A stretch of 64,000 nt of DNA, from contig OX104115.1 of the NCBI GenBank assembly GCA_944474755.1, positions 54,006,648 through 54,070,647 of the forward strand, read 5' to 3'. The position numbers and the translations under genes are program-made. Position 1 is the first letter of the stretch. Each line of letters starts with the position of its first letter. Shown piece by piece: positions 49,161-58,870 of the stretch. The DNA is from Limnoperna fortunei (taxonomy: Eukaryota > Mollusca > Bivalvia > Mytilida > Modiolidae). Below the pieces are notes generated by a model. That model was not told the DNA's origin and searched no databases. It saw nothing but the letters and a program-made list of their open reading frames with translations.

Positions 49161-50454
49161 CCAGAGGCTCTTAAGAGCCTGTATCGCTCACCTGATTTTT
49201 ATAGGCAATGAAGATGGCATTTCCCTGATGTTAAAGTAAGTCCTGTAATTTTCAATAAAGTGTATATATAATAGGACCATCCAAACAATATTACTAGAAT
49301 GCTTTGTTTCATTGGTTAACCGGTTGTATAGAGAAGATTTTTTTTATTTGCCCATATGGTCCTATGTTAAACTAAGTCCTGCTGTAGCTGCCATTTTGAA
49401 TTTCCAATTGCCATAAAAAAACATAAACTTTATAGAGGACAATCCAAACAATATTGCTAGTAAGTTTTTGTTTCCATTGATTAACCGGTTTCAGAGAAGA
49501 AGCCTTTAAAAACTTTTTCCCATAGGGTCCTATGTTAAACTAAGTCCTGTGGTAGCGGCCATTTTGAATTTCCAATTGCCATAAAAGACATAAACTTTAT
49601 AGAGGACCATCCAAACAATATTGCTAGTAAGTTTTGTTTTGATTGGTTAAACGGTTTCAGAGAAGAAGCCCTTTTAAACCTTTGTCTCATAGGATCGAAT
49701 GTTAAACCAAGTCCTGCGGTGGCGGCCATTTTGAATTTCCGATTGGGATAAAAAAAACATTAACTTTATAGAGGACCATCCAAACAATATTGCTAGTAAG
49801 TTTTGTTTCCATTGGTTGACCGGTTTCAGAAAAGAAGCCTTTCAAACTTTTTCCCATAGGGTCCAATGTTAAATTAAGTCCTGCGGTGGCAGCCATTTTG
49901 AATTTCCAATTGCCATAAAAAACACAAACTTTATAGAGGACCATCCAAACAATATTGCTAGTAAGTTTTTGTTTCCATTGATTAACCGGTTTCAGAGAAG
50001 AAGCCATTAAAAACTTTTTCCCATAGGGTTCTATGTTAAACTAAGTCCTTCGGTGGCAGCCATTTTGAATTTCCAATTCCCATCAAAAACACAAACTTTA
50101 TAGAGGACCATCCAAACAATATTGCTAGTAAGTTTTGTTTTGATTGGTTAAACGGTTTCAGAGAAGAAGCCCTTTTAAACTTTTTTCCCATAGGGTCCTA
50201 TGTTAAACTAAGACTTGAGGTGGCGGCCATATTGGTTTACCAATCAAAATAAAAAACACAAACTTTGTAAAGGTCCATCCAATGAACATTATGGCCAAGT
50301 TTGGTTTCAATTGGCCAAGTGGTTTCAGAGAAGAAGATTAAAATGTAAAAAGTTTACAGACGCCGCCGACGACGACGACGACGACCACGACGACGCCGAC
50401 GGACGCAAAGTGATAACAATAGCTCACCTGGACCCCTTTGTTTCAGGTGAGCTA
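49161..50454. mobile_element. Non-autonomous element, family B, block C copy
   Basis: It matches the other two until the right terminal hairpin, where CACCTGGACCCCTTTG replaces CACCTGACCCTTTG, two extra bases. These are the first of a series of single-base insertions that run to the gap and look like read errors. Confidence 0.86.
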
Positions 50455-52713
50455 AAAAGGGGGGGGATGTGAAATTAAATAAAAAAGATGCAAAATTTAT
50501 GATAAAATTATGTAATTAGTGCCTTTCTATGTGTGAAATAAGTCCATTTGTGTTGGATGTATATTGCCAAGCTTGCTATTTACATCTGCAACTAAGAAAT
50601 TGAAAAATTAAGGAATAATGCATCTCTTGATCACCAAGCTAATTTTTCATGATAACGCGCATGTGATGTCTTTGTATGTTTTCATGCATTTCTTGAAAAC
50701 CGCTGAAAGGAATTCAACAAAATTTTAGAATTTGTTTCGACTAACATAAATCTAAGACCAGGAAAAATGTTATTTAATTTGTTGAACAAAAACATCTTCT
50801 TTAGGTGTAGGACCACCAAATACCAGGAACACAGTCCAGAGGTTGTACGTAAAAGTAGTACTAGTCAACAGACAGGTTCACTCTTGCATCATATAGAATT
50901 TGCAAACCGCACATGATACCAGAATAAATTTGGTATTTTTGGAAAGCTGAATATTCTAGGAAACTTGAGGATAAAGTTTTATTGGTTTTAAATGAACATA
51001 CAAATGTTGAGAGTCAATTAGGGACAAGCACTATTTTTGGACTGAAAATAGAAAGTGAAAGTAGATTTTTAAGACCACGTGGACTTCAGGTTGAGCGTTT
51101 TTTTCTTATATGCCATGAAACATATTGTGAAATTTTGACAGAATGTTCAGCCAGTGCATTTTTTATAGGGAAAAGAAGTGTCACTTAATTTGAAACAAAG
51201 GAAAATTTTCTTAGGATAAGTCAAAATTATCAAATTTTAATATAGCCGAAAGAGTAAAAAATCTATGGTGGTCCTACACCTGAAGAGGGCCATATAACAG
51301 GTATATCAAACTTCTATTTCGTTTGATTAAAATGGTATTGAAATAAGGTAAATCACCAAGACTATAATTTTAATTGCTTATCAGAGCCAAAACCTATAGG
51401 GGGGGTCAAATTTCAGCCTAAATATGGTATTTTGTAATATTGTATGAAAATTATGGGGGTCTGCAGTGGTCCGCGCATAGTAAGAATGTGCTTTAATTTA
51501 AATAAACTCCTGTTTTAGGTTTTGGATGTAATGAAAGGGTCAAAATGTATAAAACTAGAACTGGTAGACATTCTAGTATGCAGAAAAAATAGTGTATTAA
51601 AGATTGGGATTTGTCAATTTTACACCTGCGGCTTAAGTCGGTTACATTGCTGGGCATGGGTTAATACTAAAATTATTTATTTTCTAAATCTGATGCTTGC
51701 TAGGGGTAAATTTGTTAGGTAAACTAGTAACCATATGCAACAATTGTACTTGTTAAGATAATTGGGCTTTGAGATGATGGTACTTCTGTCAAAAATTCCT
51801 TAAACATGAGCAGTAATGGGAAATTGGCCAATTTTTTGCAATTTCATACCAAAGCAAGGTATAATTTTTGTTTCTTTGTATGCCAGTTTGAACTTTAGTG
51901 GGGTTTTTTTTTTAGTAAGGAATGTTCATTTAACTATTAAGCTTAATGGAATAGTGAAACGCATTTAATGAAATTCCTCAAATTTTAGTCTCAGTTTAGA
52001 AACTATTAATGTACACCTCCAAAATATAGTACAACTGAATATCAATACAATTTAAATTTGAACTCAAAAAACTTTCTCAGGATGTACTAGGTGCATAATT
52101 AGGACAGTTTCATACTATTTTTCTTAATTGAAATGTATTTCAAGAGATAAAAGTCTTATCCTAACAGTTTGAAGGTACTCAGTATCTCACTTTGTAAAAA
52201 GTGGGGGGATGTGAAATTAAATAAAAAAGATGCAAAATTTATGATAAAATTATGTATTTGGTGCCTTTCTATGTGTGAAATAAGTCCATTTGTGTTGGAT
52301 GTATATTGCCAAGCTTGCTATTTACATCTGCAACAAAGAAATTGAAAAATTAAGGAATAATGCATCTCTTGATCACCAAGCTAATTTTTCATGATAACGC
52401 GCATGTGAGGTCTTTTGTATGTTTTCATGCATTTCTTGAAAACCGCTGAAAGGAATTCGACAAAATTTTAGAATTTGTTTCGACTAACATAAATCTAAGA
52501 CCCAGGAAAAATTTTATTTAATTTGTTGAACAAAAACACCTTCTTTAGGTGTAGGACCACCAAATACCAGGAACCAGTCCAGAGGTTGTACGTAAAAGTA
52601 GTACTAGTCAACAGGCAGGTTCACTCTTGCATCATATAGAATTTGAACCGCACATGATACCAGAATAAATTTGGTATTTTTTGGGAAAGCTGAATATTCT
52701 AGGAAACTTGAGG
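50420..52713. other. Probable unpolished sequence next to the gap
   Basis: Against blocks A and B this stretch carries many one-base insertions and almost no substitutions: GGAACACAGTCC for GGAACCAGTCC, TTTGCAAACCGC for TTTGAACCGC, GAGGGCCATATAACAGG for GAGGCCATATACAGG, AGACCCAGG for AGACCAGG. These insertions create spurious open frames at 50982-51188 and 51522-51722. The pattern fits raw long-read insertion errors at a contig end. Confidence 0.85.
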
Positions 52714-52913
52714 NNNNNNNNNNNNNNNNNNNNNNNNNNNNNNNNNNNNNNNNNNNNNNNNNNNNNNNNNNNNNNNNNNNNNNNNNNNNNNNNNNNNNNN
52801 NNNNNNNNNNNNNNNNNNNNNNNNNNNNNNNNNNNNNNNNNNNNNNNNNNNNNNNNNNNNNNNNNNNNNNNNNNNNNNNNNNNNNNNNNNNNNNNNNNNN
52901 NNNNNNNNNNNNN
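52714..52913. other. Assembly gap, exactly 200 N
   Basis: The round length suggests a scaffolding placeholder of unknown true size. It joins array II, cut inside a MITE, to array III, cut inside a unit. The frames that cross it have no meaning. Confidence 0.98.
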
Positions 52914-53470
52914 TTTTTATTTCAAAAGATATACGAATGGCTTTTCTTTCTTTTGTTTATTTTGAAAAGAAGATTCAATTTCCATATAGCCAAAGTCAAT
53001 GTCAAGGTCATTTATGCAATAAGTGGAAAGCCTCTCATTTGTTCGGTAGAACCAATGAACTTATATTTATTATTATTATTATTCTTATTTTTTTTCCGCC
53101 AACTTTTTTTCCTTATTATAAATTTTGTTTCGCGACATGTCGTAAAGACATTTTGTACTATGAATGTATGAGACATTACGCTTTCGCAGTTGACCCTGTC
53201 ACACTGAACACTTTTTCTTTACGGAGTTATTTCCCCTGTCATAAAAAAGCTTGTGTGCAGATTAACTTTGAAACTGTAAAAGATATTGCAATAAAAGTTG
53301 TTCCAAAATGTTCAGCGAAGGATTGCGACACTTTATAACATATCGCATTAAAGAAATTTTCACCTTCTTATAGGAGTTATTTCCCCTTATTTATTGCAAG
53401 TACATTTTTGACCAGAGTAACTCATGAACCAGAGGTGATAAAGACTAGATATTTCACAGTTGGTCATCAT

Positions 53471-53514
53471 TGACCTTGACCTTGAAAAAGGTCACAAGGT
53501 CAAAGGTCAAGGTC
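53471..53514. promoter_or_regulatory. GGTCA half-site cluster 1 (nuclear-receptor-like sites, hairpin)
   Basis: The left arm is TGACCTTGACCTTG and the right arm AAGGTCACAAGGTC followed by AAAGGTCAAGGTCA, so the cluster is an inverted repeat that can fold. It contains AGGTCAAAGGTCA, a perfect DR1 of the HNF4/RXR type, and TCAAGGTCA, the extended half-site of the ERR and FTZ-F1 families. Copies lie at 57238 and 61004. Binding is not shown; the repeat may simply spread these words. Confidence 0.6.
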
Positions 53515-53758
53515 ATGTTCTAATTTTTGACCCTTTGTTGTGTGCAGATCTCCTCCTTTACTATAATAGATAGAGAACTGAAACCTTTACCAAAATGTGT
53601 ATCATATTAAGATCTTGAATCGTCACTTTTTTTATTTGACATTTTATAAGAGTTGTCTCCCCTTAGACCAATAATATGCATTGTGAGTTACATTAGATCA
53701 CTATATCTCAGTAACTATAACAGATATATACATGAAACCTTATATCATTTGTCATCAT

Positions 53759-53803
53759 TGACCTTGACCTTGAAAATGGACACAAGGTCAAAGGTCAAGG
53801 TCA
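53759..53803. promoter_or_regulatory. GGTCA half-site cluster 2
   Basis: The architecture is that of cluster 1, with the first half-site of the right arm altered (GGACACAAGGTC). The DR1 and the TCAAGGTCA word are intact. Copies lie at about 57526 and 61292. Confidence 0.58.
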
Positions 53804-53895
53804 CGTTTGAAATTTTGACATTGTCTCGCCATCGCTATTCCCTTGAAACGGTAAAAGATAGGCAATAACTTGTAATAGGTAAAATGTCAACTTTC

Positions 53896-53939
53896 ACCTT
53901 GACCTTGCCCAAGGTCACAAGGTCAAAGGTCAAGGTCAC
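53896..53939. promoter_or_regulatory. GGTCA half-site cluster 3
   Basis: CACCTTGACCTTGCCCAAGG opens the cluster. The right arm is complete with DR1 and TCAAGGTCA. Copies lie at about 57663 and 61429. Confidence 0.58.
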
Positions 53940-55033
53940 CTGGGTTTCAGTACAGCGACATGTGAATTTTTGTACCTTTGGATTCGCTTTGTTTTTTTAG
54001 CTTGCTACATGTCGCAATACAATTTGGTGCCAGGCATGGGCAAAAACATGGGGAATTTTAGGGTATTCCGCCAGCCTGCAAAAATAAAGGGGGGGGGGTG
54101 TTTCTAAGGTACCCCATCAGAATGTAGTGTGCAGATTTCATCCTAGACCACAGAGAATGGTGAAACAAAATGGACGCCAAATAGTTCGGGGATCGATGTC
54201 CTTGAATTGTCGCTACAGTAGAAATCATTCTGACGAACGATAAAAAAATTTCCAGGTCATGAAAGTTAAAGATAGGTTTTTTATGCAAAAATCGCGATTT
54301 TCAGAAAAACCATAAATCCTAGCCTTTCGAAAATGGCGCCAATCGATTTAGAATGTCGATTTTACCCCAACCAAGTATCTCGGATGTGCATAAATGTCAA
54401 CAAAATCGAAAATCGGCAGAAAAAATCAAATGTCGAGACCCAATCGGTACCCCCTAGATTTCAGCGGTTGAATGTTTGTGCATTGATAAATCCTTAAAAT
54501 ATACATCTGAATTATGTCTTCATGAGTTGTTCTAGCTGAAACAAACATTTTTTCTACTTGAGCATTTATTTTGAAATGACATCGAGTGTCGTCCGGTATG
54601 CACGACTGCTGTATTTTACCGAACAAAGAAACGGTTTCCCTATTACAATGAATTGAAAGTAACATTCCTTTGAATTAAACTGTCAAAATAGCATCACTGT
54701 TGACGTCGCGAAACGTAATTTTGATGATACTTATATGTATATCGCGATCATGTGTAATATATCCATGTTAACTGTCCAATGTCAGCCCCCCAAGTGACTT
54801 GATTAAAACTAAGTCCACGATAATATAATAGCCTGGTCACGTGACATCAGACGCTGCCCACTCAGATCAAAGCGTTCTATATGTATTTCATAAATAAAAA
54901 TCAAAGAATTTTCTGTCGTTCTTATTTATTTCATTTGTAAATACACGAAAACAATATAAAATGTCTTTGTATTTTAAATGTAGAAAACACATAGAAGGTA
55001 TATATACGTCAAAATTTGATATGTCATCAACAA
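53940..55033. other. Array III unit segment without recognised feature
   Basis: This stretch holds a G run near 54090 and short minus-strand frames of 76-96 codons (for example 54426-54665) that recur only because the unit recurs. CACGTGACATCA near 54838 is an E-box. I see no domain, RNA gene or known transposon in it. Confidence 0.5.
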
Positions 55034-55104
55034 GCTTCCGTGGCGCAGTGGATAGAGCGCTGAGCTGGCAATACTGACATCCTGAGTTCGATACTAGGAT
55101 GTGA
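55034..55104 (+). repeat. tRNA-like SINE head, array III unit 1
   Basis: TGGCGCAGTGGATAGAGCGC fits a pol III A box with a D-arm, and GAGTTCGATAC 40 bases later fits the B box, with a partial T-stem (CCTGA/CTAGG). The acceptor arms do not pair and the anticodon stem is broken, so it is not a working tRNA gene but the head of a tRNA-derived SINE. The 3' limit of the SINE is unclear. Confidence 0.7.
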
Positions 55105-55244
55105 CAAGTCATTTTTGCATGGTTTTCTGCTACGTTTCACGTATATTTTGTGCAGTTATGTACTTTTATATAGAAAAAAAAACATTTTTTTTTTTACGCT
55201 GCGGTGTAAAAAATGTCGCTTGATGTGAAAAAAAACTTTATTTT

Positions 55245-55357
55245 TTCTTCCGAAGGAAGAAAGGAACTTTAATTATTAAGGCTTTCCACTTTCCAGTGGA
55301 AAGACTTACTGTTATTAGTCTGTTTCTTATTAAGGCTTTCCACTTTCCAGTGGAAAG
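55245..55357. repeat. Three consecutive perfect hairpins, array III unit
   Basis: TTCTTCCgaaGGAAGAA lies at 55245-55261. CTTTCCACTttccAGTGGAAAG occurs at 55282-55303 and again at 55336-55357, 54 bases apart, each with nine-base perfect arms. They sit immediately before the TTATTATT tract that opens the second 1-kb element, so they probably form its terminus. Copies lie one and two periods on (near 59011 and 62778). Confidence 0.75.
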
Positions 55358-55788
55358 ACTTATTGCATTTTGTCTGTTTCTTATTATTATTATTATTATT
55401 CTTATTATTCTTCCGCCAAGTTTTGTTATCCCATTATAAATTTTGTTTCGCGACATGTCGTAAAGACATTTTGTACTATGAATGTATGAGACATTACGCA
55501 TTCGCAGTTAACCCTGTCACACCGAACACTTTTTCTTTACGGAGTTATTTCCCCTGTCATAAAAATCTTGTGTGCAGATAAACTTTTAAACCGTAAAAGA
55601 TTTCGCAATGAAAGTTGTTGCAAAATGCTCAGCTATTGATCGCGACAATTTGTTACATATCGCGCAAAGTATTTTGACGACTCCTTGTAGGAGTTATTTC
55701 CCCTTATTTATTGGAAGTACATTTTGTACCATAGTAACTCATGAACCAGAGATGACAGTGACTAGATATTTCACAGTTGGTCATCATT

Positions 55789-55832
55789 GACCTTGACCTT
55801 GAAAAAGGTCACAAGGTCAAAGGTCAAGGTCA
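55789..55832. promoter_or_regulatory. GGTCA half-site cluster 4
   Basis: This cluster is identical in layout to cluster 1 and belongs to the second 1-kb element within the unit. Copies lie at about 59555 and 63322. Confidence 0.58.
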
Positions 55833-56063
55833 CATTCTAAATTTTGACACTGTGGTGTGTGCGATTCTCCTCCTGAACCATAAGAGATACAGAAATAAAT
55901 CTTTTACCAAAATGTGTATCATATTAAGGTCTTGAAAGGTCACTATAAATGATTTGACTTTTGAAAGAGTTATCTCCCCTGGATCAATTAAATATAGTGT
56001 ATATAGCGTTATCTCAGTAACTATGACAGATATTTATATGAAACCTTATATCATTAGTCATCA

Positions 56064-56110
56064 TTGACCTTGACCTTGAAAATTGGCACAAGGTCAAAGG
56101 TCAAGGTCAC
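56064..56110. promoter_or_regulatory. GGTCA half-site cluster 5
   Basis: It resembles cluster 2, with GGCACAAGGTC in the right arm; the DR1 is intact. Copies lie at about 59830 and 63597. Confidence 0.56.
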
Positions 56111-56352
56111 GTTTGAAATTTTGACATTATCTTGTCATCGCTATTTCTTTGAAACGGTAAAAGATAGCTTATAACTTATAACGGATAAAATGTCGGCCTC
56201 ATAAATGCGCAACTTTTTTCTATTTAAAGGAAAAGGATTTGACTTCATCTTATAGGAGTTATCTCCCATTACAACCATTGATATTTACTTTTTCATTGAT
56301 AACTTATTAACTATTGATAGTAGAGGCATGGGGACTTCACCAAAGACCATTA

Positions 56353-56398
56353 TGACCCTTGACCTTGAAAATAGAAACAAGGTAAAAGGTCAAGGTCA
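56353..56398. promoter_or_regulatory. GGTCA half-site cluster 6, degenerate
   Basis: The left arm TGACCCTTGACCTTG is kept, but the right arm reads AAGGTAAAAGGTCAAGGTCA, so one half-site of the DR1 is broken. A looser run of GGTCAAGGTCA words follows at about 56500-56540. Copies lie at about 60119 and 63886. Confidence 0.52.
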
Positions 56399-58799
56399 TC
56401 TTATAAATTTGGGTATTTATGATAAATACGCATTTCTTCATAATTATAAGACATATTGACAAAGGATCTTCACTGTTGGTCATTTATTGACCCTCAGCAT
56501 GGTCAAGGTCATATTGACAGCAGTCAAGGTCAAATAATATTTTTTGGAAATTCTGCTTTTTCGTGTATATAAAATGGTAAATACAAGTAAATGATTTGTT
56601 TTTAAAGCATTGAATATGCAAATATCAAACACTTGGTAGTCAAGGTCATTTATCACAATTAACGTCCTATTTTTTTACCTTTTTTATTTCAAAAGATATA
56701 CGAATGGCTTTTCTTTCTTTTGTTTATTTTGAAAAGAAGATTCAATTTCCATATAGCCAAAGTCAATGTCAAGGTCATTTATGCAATAAGTGGAAAGCCT
56801 CTCATTTGTTCGGTAGAACCAATGAACTTATATTTATTATTATTATTATTCTTATTTTTTTTCCGCCAACTTTTTTTCCTTATTATAAATTTTGTTTCGC
56901 GACATGTCGTAAAGACATTTTGTACTATGAATGTATGAGACATTACGCTTTCGCAGTTGACCCTGTCACACTGAACACTTTTTCTTTACGGAGTTATTTC
57001 CCCTGTCATAAAAAAGCTTGTGTGCAGATTAACTTTGAAACTGTAAAAGATATTGCAATAAAAGTTGTTCCAAAATGTTCAGCGAAGGATTGCGACACTT
57101 TATAACATATCGCATTAAAGAAATTTTCACCTTCTTATAGGAGTTATTTCCCCTTATTTATTGCAAGTACATTTTTGACCAGAGTAACTCATGAACCAGA
57201 GGTGATAAAGACTAGATATTTCACAGTTGGTCATCATTGACCTTGACCTTGAAAAAGGTCACAAGGTCAAAGGTCAAGGTCATGTTCTAATTTTTGACCC
57301 TTTGTTGTGTGCAGATCTCCTCCTTTACTATAATAGATAGAGAACTGAAACCTTTACCAAAATGTGTATCATATTAAGATCTTGAATCGTCACTTTTTTT
57401 ATTTGACATTTTATAAGAGTTGTCTCCCCTTAGACCAATAATATGCATTGTGAGTTACATTAGATCACTATATCTCAGTAACTATAACAGATATATACAT
57501 GAAACCTTATATCATTTGTCATCATTGACCTTGACCTTGAAAATGGACACAAGGTCAAAGGTCAAGGTCACGTTTGAAATTTTGACATTGTCTCGCCATC
57601 GCTATTCCCTTGAAACGGTAAAAGATAGGCAATAACTTGTAATAGGTAAAATGTCAACTTTCACCTTGACCTTGCCCAAGGTCACAAGGTCAAAGGTCAA
57701 GGTCACCTGGGTTTCAGTACAGCGACATGTGAATTTTTGTACCTTTGGATTCGCTTTGTTTTTTTAGCTTGCTACATGTCGCAATACAATTTGGTGCCAG
57801 GCATGGGCAAAAACATGGGGAATTTTAGGGTATTCCGCCAGCCTGCAAAAATAAAGGGGGGGGGTGTTTCTAAGGTACCCCATCAGAATGTAGTGTGCAG
57901 ATTTCATCCTAGACCACAGAGAATGGTGAAACAAAATGGACGCCAAATAGTTCGGGGATCGATGTCCTTGAATTGTCGCTACAGTAGAAATCATTCTGAC
58001 GAACGATAAAAAAATTTCCAGGTCATGAAAGTTAAAGATAGGTTTTTTATGCAAAAATCGCGATTTTCAGAAAAACCATAAATCCTAGCCTTTCGAAAAT
58101 GGCGCCAATCGATTTAGAATGTCGATTTTACCCCAACCAAGTATCTCGGATGTGCATAAATGTCAACAAAATCGAAAATCGGCAGAAAAAATCAAATGTC
58201 GAGACCCAATCGGTACCCCCTAGATTTCAGCGGTTGAATGTTTGTGCATTGATAAATCCTTAAAATATACATCTGAATTATGTCTTCATGAGTTGTTCTA
58301 GCTGAAACAAACATTTTTTCTACTTGAGCATTTATTTTGAAATGACATCGAGTGTCGTCCGGTATGCACGACTGCTGTATTTTACCGAACAAAGAAACGG
58401 TTTCCCTATTACAATGAATTGAAAGTAACATTCCTTTGAATTAAACTGTCAAAATAGCATCACTGTTGACGTCGCGAAACGTAATTTTGATGATACTTAT
58501 ATGTATATCGCGATCATGTGTAATATATCCATGTTAACTGTCCAATGTCAGCCCCCCAAGTGACTTGATTAAAACTAAGTCCACGATAATATAATAGCCT
58601 GGTCACGTGACATCAGACGCTGCCCACTCAGATCAAAGCGTTCTATATGTATTTCATAAATAAAAATCAAAGAATTTTCTGTCGTTCTTATTTATTTCAT
58701 TTGTAAATACACGAAAACAATATAAAATGTCTTTGTATTTTAAATGTAGAAAACACATAGAAGGTATATATACGTCAAAATTTGATATGTCATCAACAA

Positions 58800-58870
58800 G
58801 CTTCCGTGGCGCAGTGGATAGAGCGCTGAGCTGGCAATACTGACATCCTGAGTTCGATACTAGGATGTGA
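58800..58870 (+). repeat. tRNA-like SINE head, array III unit 2
   Basis: This is the same sequence as the copy at 55034, displaced by one array period. It was amplified with the unit. Confidence 0.7.

Larger units (their letters stand above)
27772..52713. repeat. Array II: monomers of about 1.7 kb arranged in a 9.39-kb higher-order repeat
   Basis: Monomers beginning GGTGTAGGACCACCA occur at 27772, 32013, 33727, 35443, 37159, 41406, 43120, 44836, 46554, 50804 and 52548 (37159 and 46554 have GTAGTACCACC). Adjacent spacings are 1714-1718 (1744 next to the gap), with larger steps where a monomer without the MITE and a 1.29-kb insert lie between. The whole pattern repeats with a period of 9393-9395: block A 27772-37158, block B 37159-46553, block C 46554 to the gap. 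Blocks A and B are nearly identical by eye. The 61-codon minus-strand frames that recur here (for example 31891-32076) lie in the monomer and MITE end and are not convincing genes. Confidence 0.97.

Noticed and set aside
50982..51722. Frames of 68 and 66 codons in block C
   Set aside because: They exist only through one-base insertions absent from the equivalent places in blocks A and B.
52671..53171. 166-codon frame crossing the gap
   Set aside because: Most of its middle is N. It joins two different arrays.
52937..53338. 133-codon frame in array III (also 56704, 60470)
   Set aside because: It runs through an ATT tract and the 1-kb element and shows no domain. The paralogous half of the unit does not keep the frame.
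55034..55104. Functional tRNA gene
   Set aside because: A and B boxes are present, but the acceptor arms do not pair and the anticodon stem is broken, so a SINE head fits better.
53471..56398. CRISPR-like array from the regularly recurring GGTCA clusters
   Set aside because: Spacing is irregular, the clusters are themselves inverted repeats, spacers repeat between units, and the DNA is eukaryotic.
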